From Auanema rhodensis (taxonomy: Eukaryota; Nematoda; Chromadorea; Rhabditida; Rhabditidae), in assembly GCA_964057225.1 (NCBI GenBank), contig OZ059899.1, forward strand, positions 14,702,501 to 14,766,500: DNA of 64,000 nt, given 5' to 3'. Below the pieces are notes generated by a model. It was given only the letters and a program-made list of their open reading frames with translations. It did not search any database and was not told the origin of the DNA. A program made the position numbers and the translations under genes. Shown here piece by piece: positions 34,601 to 46,800 of this stretch. Each line of letters starts with the position of its first letter. The stretch's first letter is position 1.

Positions 34601-37600
34601 CCGTTACAGATGAATATCCTAAGTTTTGAGAAGTGATAAGAGCATTGGATTCAACATTAGCAATCTTTGAGTTATTAAGAGTGAAAACAATAGGAGGAGT
34701 TGGAATTGGACCACCTTCCACCTCGAGCTGAAAATAATGCTTTTAGTATTTTTTCGAAAGCCACAACCAACCTGGAATGTACTTTCAGGTATCAATGTAA
34801 CAAGTTTGGGATGCAGAGCAATAGGTGAAAACACTTGTAAAGAATGTGGAAGTGAGTGCAGAACTCTTCCAGTAGATGATTTGGCAGAAGCGGAGATTGA
34901 TACAGCTCCGACAGCTGAAGCGCGCAAAATGTATTCATCTCCTTTGGTCCTAGGAATTATTAAAATTAATTTTATACATAATGTTAACTTGTTTCTACTT
35001 GGTAATTTCAAGGATAGAGTTACTAAACTCTAGTTTTGAGTCAGATAACGTTCCCTGGAAACGAGAAAAAGATGCTCCAGTTTCATCAGCTGGTTCAACA
35101 GTAATTTTGATTTCGGATCCAATTTCAACCTAAACGAACTGTATGTAAAAGAATTAAAAACAGGTTCGTACAAATTTAGGCCCTTTGATGGCTAATGAAT
35201 GAATGTCACTAATTTTCACAGGAATATCCAAATCAGCATCAACTAAACAGGAATCTATTACACGAACTACTCCAGATCCTTGAGTTTGAGGAGCAATCTA
35301 AAGAACATGATTTTGAATATTATACAATGATAATCATATTCTTACAGTAAGCCTATTTTCAACAATGCTGGCCTGATATGGAGTTCCAGTAGATGGAGCA
35401 ATGGAGAAATACCCCGAACCACCCGAAATAGCGATATTAGTTTTGGCTGATCCCTCGTTCCATAGAACCTTCAAAAAAAGGAGTATGAGGTGAAGTCAGT
35501 AAATAAATACCAAGGATGAAGGATCCGCTGATGGCTTTTGAACAACTCTAAGAGTAGTGGTAGCCTTGAGAAGATTTTGCAATTTTCCATAACTTTTAAC
35601 GGAAGAAACTTCAGCCTTAACAGATACACTTCCGATTTTGGTGGAAGCATGAACAATTGGAGATACTGAAAGATATAGATGAAATAAAGTATGAGAAAAA
35701 AACCTACATTTCTTTCCTTCTTTAGTACTATCGATATTCACTATAGTAGAATCATCAGCAGTCCATTTTACCTAGAAAAAACAATGAAGCAATTTAATAA
35801 AAACCAATACTAACGTCTAATCCAGAGATAGAATCAAAGGTAACATCAGCACCATCACAAGAACCGTATCCTGTGAGAGAAAGTCGTACATTAGACTTTG
35901 TGAGAAGAACTCTCTAAATATGGTAACCTTTGGTACAAAGAACTTCATTCAAAAATAGACTCACGGATTTAGAAAGACATTTGTTTAGAGCAGTATCGAC
36001 GACTGGACGAACAACAAGTCTATTTGGCTTGGCACAACATATTGGAACACTGATTTCAGATATAACTGGTAAAGGTAAAGTTTCCGAAGGATTATTTCCT
36101 ACAGCCAGTTTGAGAGCCTGAAGCTTCCCGATATATATGAGAACATAAAATTGGCTACTTACAACGGAAGATTCATCTTTTCCACATTCGAGACGAAGAA
36201 TATTATCAATTATATCAGCAGTAATACCTCCACTTGGTTGAACTAAATCATAATATTATGGTTTAAAAAAAGTTGTGAAGTAATCGCTTACTTTGCTTAA
36301 TATGACTTGCGGGGTCGAGGATCCATGGTCTTGGTCCACCAGCAAATTTCACGTCTAAGTCACTTCCTACAGCGAGAGACAACTTGTTCACAGCCAACTA
36401 CAATGACTCCTTTTGAAATGTAATAATAAAGGAAGTTCAAACCTCGAGTTTTGGAAATGACGAAACATCAATAGTAGCACGATAGTTTTCGAAAGAAACA
36501 GTAATCTTGGTATCTCCAGATGAAACAGCACGAAGACTAACAGTGGCACATCCGGTACCAACAATAGGGAGAGTACTTTTACCTAAACACGGGAATGAAA
36601 TAGCAGATCAAGAATTTGTTTTTATACTTTGAATGGGTTCAAATACTTTCTTGTCTGCAGATTGCACAGTCCATGGGATACTGCGGCAATCATTGAATGG
36701 AACAGGCCCATTAGATCCAGCTCCAAGAAGCTGAATATTGAGAACAAGGACAGACCCAACTTCAGCTTCTTTTCGAGTTTTTCCAAAGCCAAGTGAAAGA
36801 ACATCAACAACAGATACCTGAATATTGAGATTTACGAATAAGTGTTCAAATGCAATTTACCTCAGCTGTGTCGAATAGGGCATTATTTCTTCGGTCAACG
36901 CTAGAAACTTTGGTTTTTCCGAGACCTCCACTAGTTACAATTCCTTGACCACCATCAACAGAGCAAATGGAGGAGTCTTCTGATGTCCAATCATAAAGTC
37001 CAGAACCACCAACAGCAGTAAGGGTAAACTGAGATTTGAGCCGGGGGAGGTAAGGTAGTACAATGGAATTGGGATTTATCTTCACTGGGTCCACAATTTG
37101 CACATTTTGTTCACCACGAACTTTGCCGGAAACTGATTCTTCCTTCCCATTCTTAAGATATAATTTGATAAGCAAAAACATATAAAGGCAAAACCTGGCT
37201 GATAACGGATACAAATTTACTTTTGAGTACAGTTTTTCCAGCTTTCTTAGGAGAAACTACAAAATAACTTTGATTGACAGAAGATGAATGAATCTCGAAA
37301 AATTCATTATTCAATATGGATTCGAAACGAAGATTCTGAATGTTGCATTATGGATAAAAAATTATATTATTCTACTTACGTCACCAATGTACATAGAGTT
37401 TCCGTGAGGATCAGTAAGAGTAACATGTAACTGATATTCTACTCCAGATTGAAGAATCCAATTTTCTCCAGAAACAGTCCATTGCAAAGACTCTGGATCA
37501 ACAACATTGATAGAAGTGAACGGTGGTCGGACTCCAGTTTTAGCTTTAACATCGACATCTGAAGGCAATAAAAACTAAAACATTATGACAAAGCTATACA

Positions 37601-38781
37601 TACTGTGACTTAAAAGGTGAATATCGGTTTTTCCCTTTGCTAAAGCATAAATAGAAGAAGCATCAATGTTAAGATCGCAAATTTTTCCATCCTCTACTTG
37701 CAAATAATAGGAAGAAGATGGCATTGGTACAACTATAATACAAGATACATAAATTACGAAAATTATTTAGGCTTATGTTATACCTTCAGTACTGTGCTGC
37801 TTTACTATGAGTACTTGGAATGGTACAGTAGAATGTACGGGAATGTATAAATCATAAGAAGGTATAAGAAGCAAATTGGCAACAACAGTTAAATCAAGAT
37901 TGTGTGCAGCAATACCCTAAAAAATAGTTATTACTGTTAGTGAAAAAAAAACCTACAGTTAAGTATAAATCGTTAAATTTAGCAGACAAAATAGCAGATC
38001 CAGTGATGACTCCTTCGAGTAAAATCATGTATCCTGTAATAATACATGATTATATACACATGAGCTCAAAAATCCATACCTTTCTTTTTCTGTTTTTCTA
38101 ATGCAACAATTTCGTTAGGAGCTTCATAAGAGGATTGTTCGAAAGAAACTATTCTCAAAGGTCTATCTCCTCCATTGTGAACCAATTCCCATTCAATAGG
38201 AATAGAGCTCAATGTGGAAAAATGATCGCCTAAGCACACAAGTTAACTTTCAATTATGGAAATTGCGCTACCTTCTTTATTGAAAGCATCGATAATCATC
38301 CTAACTGGAGCAGCGTCAACAAATAAAACTTTTGTTGTAGTTTCAATTCTAATTTCATGTACATGATCAACACTAACCCCACAACTGAGTGTAGTGCCAG
38401 AAGCTATAAACATTAATAAGTTATATAGCTAAACATTTAATATACCTTTATCATCAGCAAAAATAACAGCAGATAGTTCGCCAACAAAGCTTTTAGCAGT
38501 AGAACGAATCACAGCTTTATCTGAACATTCTCCAGCACGAACCCCTACAGGTGTAACAGATACAATATCAGGTCTAGTAGATCTCCTGAACATATAAAAT
38601 AATTTTGTTTTGAAAACGTTAATAACCAATAAAAACATCCTCCTGTAGGTTGGCTAACTTCTAAATTAAATTCTACAGGAATAGTGGGGTGATAAGGGAG
38701 TAGAACTCTTGGTACATTTAACCGATATGCAGTCGAAAGGCCTATTAGTAGCAATAATACTACAAATTCCCGCACCTTCAT
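31635..38781 (-). CDS. NUP210: Nuclear pore membrane glycoprotein 210 (gp210)
   Basis: Single-pass membrane nucleoporin that rings the pore on the luminal side of the nuclear envelope. It starts with a signal peptide (MKVREFVVLLLLIGLSTAYR) followed by LNVPRVLLPYHPTIPVEFNL, the family's N-terminal pattern. The long luminal part is a chain of Ig-like/BIG2-type beta repeats spread over some 30 small exons (for example TVSGENWILQSGVEYQLHV and LTAVGGSGLYDWTSEDSSIC). Near the C-terminus is one membrane helix (WIPTLMGVCVILILGIGG, continuing AYWYLSHF), then a short Ser/Arg-rich cytoplasmic tail (FYRESPRYKSTPVVSSPRLG) ending MSPTKRY. Estimated length is about 1,800 residues, near the human 1,887. Nearly all introns are about 45-60 bases. 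Confidence 0.9.
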
Positions 38782-39673
38782 GATGGTGCAAAGATTTTGG
38801 AAACCCTACAAACACTAATTTTACTAAAGAATTCAAATACGAATTAATTTTAATAAAAACATCGGTTTCTAAAATGTTTATTTTCCACTGAATTCGAAAA
38901 GATTTCAAATTAACATTAGAGCGCGATGTGCGCCAAAAAAATATTCTATCAAGAAATACGCATGATGACGGTTACGGTTGTCAATAAGAATTAAAATTGA
39001 CTGACAGAAAAAGATGGAGTGTTTGATGATAGTAATTAATCTTCAAAGCTAATCTATAAAACGTATTCGAAGTTACAATGCATTCTTTCTTTTAGTTAGT
39101 TCATGATTACCTATGTTGTGTATTATCTTTCATTTTATGTTTTGTTCATTTATACAGATATGAAGAAGTCTTAACAAGTTTATTGTTTCAACTAGTTACA
39201 AAGAAAAAAATTAATTAACCACGAATAAAACGAAATTGTCTGAATCATCTTACATGAGCAGAGATCGTGGTCTTTAATATTATCTATTATGTACATCAAG
39301 TAGAAATAAAGTGTTTGAAAATGAAATAAGAATGCTACGAATATTAATATATTGTCTTATAAATCTCTACATATAAATACCCAGATTAGTAAACTCGTTA
39401 ATATTTGTAGCTCTTTCGTCTTCACCACATATACCTTAAGGAAGTACGGTCCAAAAAAACGTGGTTTGGGCTGAACGAGTACGATATAAAGATTCTAAGA
39501 ATGATATGAAACCAAACAGAATGGTCAGAAAATGAGAAAAATGTTCTACTAATCAATTACAAAAAATTAGAGCACATAACAACAGTTTTGACTAGCTGAG
39601 CATGTAGTAAATTATAAAATCAGACGACCAGAATGATATAACGAGATGAACTGTGGAGCTTAAACGGATGTCC
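38782..39673. other. Intergenic region between PSKH1 and NUP210
   Basis: About 890 bases of AT-rich DNA with the NUP210 upstream region (a small GC-rich patch GCGCGATGTGCGCC at about 38921-38934) and the 3' UTR of the kinase gene. No gene, RNA or repeat was recognised. Confidence 0.5.
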
Positions 39674-42600
39674 TTAAAATAAGCCATAATTTTTTGTGCT
39701 TTGTGCAGCTCGCTTGAGATCATTGGCCATTTGATCAACTTCTCGAGGATCAACACGATGTCCATGATCAGAACGAGTGACTGATCGGATGGATCGAGTA
39801 GACTTTGTCTGAAAATACTCAAATTCATTCACGCTAGAAATAATGGTAAAATACCCTCTGCATGGTGTTATATTCTGAAGCTGGTCGAGATTTAATAGAT
39901 AATGGAACTTGTGCACGTTCTCCTGTGATCCAATCATGTCGGAGAGCTTCCGTTGCTGATAATCGTTCCATAGCATTAGTTTCCAAAAGAGCATCAACAA
40001 ATTGTTTAGCCAGTTCTGACCCGGACCAAAACTGAAAAAAATATTTTATATATCCCCTTCAAATTTATACTAGCAACAGTAGTAGTGCAGCTTTAATTAT
40101 TTTTCACAAACATCAAAAATCTCTAAGGCTTTCACACTTTAATGTTCACGTGGGATTTTATCACGTAAATATTTTATTGAATTGTTTTCACAGATGCGGC
40201 TGTTTTCTATTCATTCCGAAATTCTTTCTAATCTTAAGTGCAAGTTTGTCTATTAATTTTCAAAGTTTGTTGCTCAAAGATGTATGATACCTGGGGATAA
40301 TATACGTAATTTGCTGTGATGATATGTGTGTAGAGTCTAGATCGACAATCGTCATCAAATGGCATAATTCCAGACATTAAGATATAAGCTATAACACCAA
40401 CTGCCCACATGTCAACCTTAATTGTTTCAGAAATTAAGTTAACTTGTTCATTTGTCTGTATCCCTTACTTTTTCTGTATAAGGTACCCTCAGTAGTAATT
40501 CGGGGGCGATATATTCAGGAGTTCCACATGTTTCGGTCATAGTTTCGCCCGATCTTCTTGCTTGATGAGCTAATCCAAAGTCGGTAATGAGTAATCTTCA
40601 AAGCACAACGATAAGTAAATATTCGTGCTATATTCAATGTCGTACCTAGCTTCGGGCCTTGTGTCACTATATAATAGGTTTTCAGGCTTGAGATCTCGAT
40701 GAGTTACACGAATAGAATGTAGATAAGCTAACCCATTTAAAAGCATTTTTAATGCAGATCGAGCTTCCTGTTCAGTATATCTAAATAATTTTAATCATAT
40801 TAAAAACAAATATATTCATTTCATACGAACCTTCCCTTAGCAACTACTCGATCATACATTTCTCCTCCACATGCCAATTCCATAACAATGAACATGCGTG
40901 CAGTGGATTTGAAAACCTGTAGAAAATCATATATACAGTGATGAAATGATGATAATCCATACTTCTTCTAAGCGAATCACAAATGGATGGGATACTCTGC
41001 TAAGGATTATTAATTCGTTATTAACACTTCCACAATCAGATGCCACTAGCTTTACAGCATAATATTTGCGTGTTACTCTATGTTGTACTCGGAAAACCTG
41101 CAAGACGTTTGTTATTAAAGTTTTCTCCATACCAATCAAAATAAACCTGTGAAAAGCTGCCTTTGCCTAGGACAGCCAAAATCTCGTATTTACAGACGAG
41201 TCTGGAATCCAGACGTAGAGCTGGGCGATCAGGCAAAACTTGAACATCCGACGGTACTGGCATCTCTCCACCAACCTAAACGAATGAAAATAAGATAAAG
41301 TTGTTCATGTGTTTTTGATGAAATAACAAATTTCTTCATAATTTGTCCAAATTTACTCGTTTTTTTTTTAAAGAACTATATTTATGGTCAACATGTTTTC
41401 AACTGAAGTGAAACTATCTCTCAATGAATAGTAACGTAGTTATTATAAAAATTCATGATAGCATTGTCAAAGTTGATGATGGATGACACTTTTTTTAAAA
41501 TATGCATGTTTTCGTCGAACAAGAAAATGGAAAAATACATTTTTTTGAAAATTAGCCACGGCATTTTTCTAATTTTAGATAGTACGGTTAAGTATGTTAA
41601 GAATTGATTTATGCCGTGTCAATATTTAATGTACTTTAATCCTTATCAGCCTCTAATTGAGATGATGTTGTGTTGTTCTCAGCTTCATGTCATTACTCAG
41701 TAAACTCCCACGTCTTCTTCTTGCTTTTCAACGTTATCATCTTTATCTGTTCTTGTTTCTCATCAACCGCTTTCTTCCTATTCATCGGCATCTTACTGCT
41801 TCTGGATTTCTAGTGTTACATCGTTTCCTCACATAATTTGTAATAATCTCCGGCTGTTCTGACCCGACCGCTGACAGCAACTGATAGAAAGAAGAAGAGC
41901 ACGTCAGTAGATTCAAACCACAAGAGCCGTAGTAGTGTTAAGCCACCCAGGCTTCGTTATGTCATTTGTGACTTGTAAGATGAAAGAGCAACGACAAACA
42001 TCTCCAGAAATCCCGTCGTGAAGTATTATATGAACGTCTCGGATTCACTCCGGCTTACATGTGAAGCATGTAGTCAGGTGGGTGGATACTATTGATAACT
42101 ATGGTGAGGTAATCATAACGGAAATTGCCCAGCAAACAAGATGTAAAACATGTTACAGAATTACAAACAATAGAAAGCTACAGCAAGCAACAGAGCGATC
42201 TTTAGATAAATTCATGACATCCGAAGAAAAAAGCAACAGGATGATGAGTTTCGAACAAAATAGCAAATCGTTCCGTACATCCAATGTGACACCTTGTAGT
42301 CGTCTCGAATACCATCATGCTTAGTCACATATGCATGTATAACCGGTTTCTCATTCAGGTATCTCCGACCCTTATTTTGAATATATAAACTATAAAAATA
42401 TTTTTGCATTCAAAACACATACTTCAGCAATTCTACTTAAATGGCCATTCGTAAGCTGGGTGAAGTTTGATCAAAGCTTGCCAAAATCATATAAAATTTT
42501 CATTTACGATTATACGTTTCTGAATTTTTTCAAATTTCTCATTGATCACGAGAGAACAAATTTAAAATTCAGACGAATTATCCACACATATGCTACTGTT

Positions 42601-43850
42601 TTTAGTGCTTTTGTGAGCAACAACAGTCATGATATTCGCAAATCGTTATTGAGGAAGATGTTGAAAAGCCGATTTAGTAGTTGATGAGTTGCTGATGTCC
42701 CGAACTCAAAAGCTATGCCAACATAGACTGATCAGGGATATTTGAAGAAGCAAAATAGAGTGAAGCTTAGAGACACTAGAGCTGAGCAGCTCGAAAATCG
42801 GGCACATACATACACACTCACATAGATGTGTTCGAGAAGTCTACACTAAACTTCTGATTTTGATTTAACGATGCTTCGTCTCATCAACACTAATGTACTT
42901 CTCTTCTAATATATTGCTCTGACCAAAGCAATATTTAGCAATTTGGGATTATACCATCGGTTCAATTACTATAAAACCTTCACATCACAAATATAGGAAG
43001 CGAAAATGGTTAATACAGATTCAAATCAGAAATCTCTACTCCCAACCGGCTTTGACAGTAGCTCGTATTGTACTTTCTTCGTAAATTAAGTCTTCAATTC
43101 AACATCTCAGACAAAATCATAAGTGCCGCTCATTATATATCTCGTGGCTGACGGAGAATTTTGAAAACGAAGTGTTAGAAAAACTTTCGTAAAAGTGGGA
43201 TACAGGAGAATACTGATTAAAAAAAGTCTCTTTCTCTCTCTATCTATCTTTCTCTCTCTTTCGAAACAGAATTCCTTTGGCACCGGTGCTATGGAGCCTA
43301 ATATGGGCGTGGGAACTAGATCTCGTGACCTTCGCCAAACTAAGTGATAGAAACGCGTTTCATTTTCTTTTCGTTTCTTTTCTTTTTTTCTTTTCTGATT
43401 GAATGAAAAGAGAGTTATGTTAAAAATATAAAGAGATAGAGAGATAGAGAGATAGAGAGAAAGAGAGAAAGAGATAAAGAATGAGATATGAGTTTCCAGA
43501 ACAATATTAAGCTGATCGAAATATGAAACTTATGCAGTTACAACTCAGATCATCTACTGAATCGATCATGTCTTTTTTTTATTTTTCTATACTATAATAT
43601 TTCTCATTACATCACCTTCTCTTATATATCTGATCTTCATAAATCATTGAGAAAATCTACCAACTGTTTTGTTTTTTTAACGTAAATATAATGATATTAA
43701 AATGATATGTTTACTGACCGGAGGTGGACATGCTTGAGCTAGTCCATGAACGTCAAGCCGTGTTTTGGCGAATAATTTCCGGAAGAAACCTCGTTTCGGC
43801 CGCTGTACGAGCGGCGCCACTCGGCCTGTTCCCGATTGTTTGTTGCCCAT
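39674..43850 (-). CDS. PSKH1: Serine/threonine protein kinase H1 homologue
   Basis: PSKH1 is a CaMK-group kinase of the Golgi, endoplasmic reticulum and plasma membrane, anchored by N-terminal acylation. Exon 1 (43850-43719) encodes MGNKQSGTGRVAPLVQRPKR and ends CPPP; Gly2 fits N-myristoylation. After a 2,443-base intron, exon 2 resumes with VGGEMPVPSDVQVLPDRPAL. The kinase domain is complete: VLGKGSFSQVFRVQHR (Gly loop), YYAVKLV (Lys), THRDLKPENLLY, ITDFGLA, CGTPEYIAPELL and MWAVGVIAYILMSGIMPF, so it should be active. The C-terminal basic tail (RTKSTRSIRSVTRSDHGHRV) matches the STRSSRSTRS-type tail of human PSKH1. It ends TKNYGLF. An E-box TCACGTGG lies in an intron at 40146-40153. Confidence 0.92.
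41276..43718 (-). other. Large first intron of PSKH1
   Basis: 2,443 bases between CPPP|GTCAGT and CGTTTAG|GTTGGTGG, about fifty times the usual intron here. It contains a CT tract (43233-43262), a GATAGAGA tract (43431-43470) and a stretch of mixed composition at 41640-42060. A plus-strand frame at 42061-42324 has no recognised family. Such size suggests regulatory content. No RNA gene was recognised. Confidence 0.75.
43431..43480. repeat. GATAGAGA microsatellite
   Basis: Repeated AGAGATAGAG units grading into AAAGAG; lies within PSKH1 intron 1. The GATA cores would also fit GATA-factor sites, but in a simple repeat this carries little weight. Confidence 0.85.
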
Positions 43851-46800
43851 GTAGGGGCCTGAAATAACAATATAGAAACGAATAGGTACTAATATAAACA
43901 TAAATGGAAAATATGATAACAGTTTGATTGAAAAATTGATTAGTTGTAACATGTGAAACAAGTAAAAATGAAATCGAGAAGGGCACGAGAAGTGCTAAGG
44001 AGTTGTGTCGTCATAGGAACTACTTGAAACTTGTACACTAGGTGTATGGTGTATGCAAATTCATGATAGGTTTAAGAAAGAACAAACTAAGCAATCTAAG
44101 ATATATGAAATTTTTTTGAGCATCTTATAAGGCTTTGAGCAATAAAAAACAGTAGTGAACCGATAAAACAGCTATAAATGGCTAAAGAAATTGATATCAA
44201 ATATTTGCTTATGTAATATACAGTTTGAAAACTCTGATTTTGATGGAAATGAAGTACACGGAGACAATTGAAGAGAATGACGAAGAAGAAAAATATGAAG
44301 AAGAAGCAAAGAGGACGATCGAGGAGAACAAGGAGGAGTCTGAGTATTGGCAGCGATACGCAGAATGATAGGCGGAGCGCCATCTGAAACCAGAATACGA
44401 GGGCAGATGAGCCGTAACGAACGAAATGTGTGGTCAATCGAAAATGGCACCATATCGATGAAGATCAAAATTAAATTAGTTATTGAACAACAAAAACGCT
44501 TATTCACAGAAATGATTGAAAATGGATGGCCCGTAGTGATGCAAGCGGAAGGAAGAAAATTCTTAGTCCAAGAGGTTAGAAAGTTAAAACGAATATGCTC
44601 AACTTAAGCTGAATAAACGAAAAAAAAGGGGGAAAAACTTTTTTTTTGTAATGAATCTATGTAATGATTGTAGATCTTGAAATAAAAATGATATTCGGAG
44701 AACACGTTGAACACTATAAAATGAGATCTGAGCAAATAAAATGAAGAATTAAAGAAAATATAATCAGGTTTTAGGTGGATAAAACTAACAGTGAGGTAAA
44801 AATACCAATCAAGCGTTTGTTTTACTAAGAATAGATTGTCACAACTTGAATGGCTTCTCTGGTATAGAGTAAAATTTCGTGAAAAGGATGTAAAACCAAT
44901 AAAAGTTTTGAGACAAAAATAGTTGCTGTACTGAGCTATAATTATGATTCCAATCATTTGCTATTGATATGCTTGATCGAAATTGTAAAGTCCTGGAAAC
45001 TATGAGAAAAACTGATAAATGGTTTCAGCAGAAAGAAAAGATGAATGGCCAGCGATTTAAACGGAAACGAAAAGATCAAGTCTATCAGAATGAGGAAAAT
45101 AGAAGAAGGGAGGGGCAAAGGGTAATAGATGAACATGAAGCTGAAGAGGAGGAGCAGTCAGTAAGATGAAAGAACTGAGAGAATAGATATCAACCAATGT
45201 GATATAGAAGAGATCAAAGGAGAGATAGAAAATTGAGCTTTTGCGCGGATTGGCAAATCTGAGAAGAATTGTGGTAGAGAAGAGACCAGTAGGAGTTAGT
45301 AGGCACCTTCAGACAACCGATGCTGGATCAGCTGTGTTGGCAACTTTTAGCTAAAACAGCTGACAGGCCCTACGGCATACCAACAGCCGTATCTCTCACT
45401 CTTTCTTTCTTTCTCTCTTTCTTTACTGCTCTTAGCTCTACATCTATCATACATGTTGTCTCTCAATACCATATGTATATGTTCCGTTGCGTATTACCGA
45501 CAACTTCAACAGCTACATGATGATTCATATCCCTACCACCTAACAGATCTCTTGGCATGTCGATGTCTGTCATTCCCATGTCATCGATTTATCATTTTTC
45601 TCAACTCATTCGAAAAAATTTTTAATCTCCTCCTGCGGTTTTTTTCACTAATTTTTTTAAAAAATGTGATACCGGAAAAGACGGAAAAGCTAAGAAAAGA
45701 AACGGAAATCGTTTTCTCGAAAAGAGAACACACGTGTGTTTTTGACGTCACAAACGATTTTGGTCTCACTTAACTTCTTCAAGTCGTATAAAGAGAATGT
45801 TACGATGGTAATCGACTATTCTGATGGACATAGATAATAGCCTCTAGCATATGCTCTCGTCAGCAATGAGAAAAAATTGAGATGAGTTCAATGACTATTT
45901 TGGGATAACACTGCAAAGGCGGTTAATTCTGAAAGGGGGGAAAGAGGATAAGAAGAGGGTTATAAATACATTATCTATGAAGATGAACTCCAGATGACGC
46001 AAAGCAATTGGACATTATAGGCTGTGGTTTTACCAACGAAGAAAAAAATGAAATGAAAATGAGTAATATACTGATAATGGCAGTTGAATGACGAATATTG
46101 TTTTCCTAGAGTTATAAGCTGGCTAGTAGATATAGGCAAGCAATAGTTTGTAGAACAAGACAAGAAGCAGAAGAAGGAAGAAGAAATTCTACTGCTGACT
46201 GAAAGATCTTCTCTCCAAACTAGAAGCCAGTTTGTGCACGAAACAACGAGAGAATAGAGAACATAAGAGATAACTGAGAGAGAGAAAGAGATGGAAGAGG
46301 GACAGAGGAAGAGATAAGAACAGATAAAGAGGTGATGAGATAAAGAGGAAAAAAGTGTGAGATTGACTGACTGACTAACTGACTAGCTGACCCGCACAGG
46401 TGAGGAGAAGAAAATTAGATGATCAAAAGCATCAACAAGCATCCACATGACAGACACAGCACAGCGTGACGGTAACGCTAGAAGTTTGAACTGATCCATT
46501 CAAATTGAAAAATGTCCTCTAGAAAAGAAGGTTCAAAACAACCAACAACGTACATACAATAAAACTCATTAGGAGTACTAAACTAGCTCTTTTTTCAGTA
46601 ACTTTATATAATTTTTGAGGAAAAACAAAACAAAAAGGTGTTTTGAATAGGCTGGTTGCTTTCTAGCAAAGTGTAGTCGAAGGGGATATATAATCAAAGA
46701 TCTATTGATGATCACAGAAAACTTCAGAAATCAAAAAAGATTATTTATACTAATAATGTTATTTATAAGAAAATAAGCGAAACATTCAGAAAATAAAATG

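Noticed and set aside
34737-35033. Plus-strand frame of 98 codons
   Set aside because: Lies opposite NUP210 exons, whose frame is supported by consistent introns and family match.
44347-44607. 86-codon plus-strand frame (MAAIRRMIGG start)
   Set aside because: Attractive composition but no family, and the opposite strand has a better splice acceptor at the same place. Left as part of block B.
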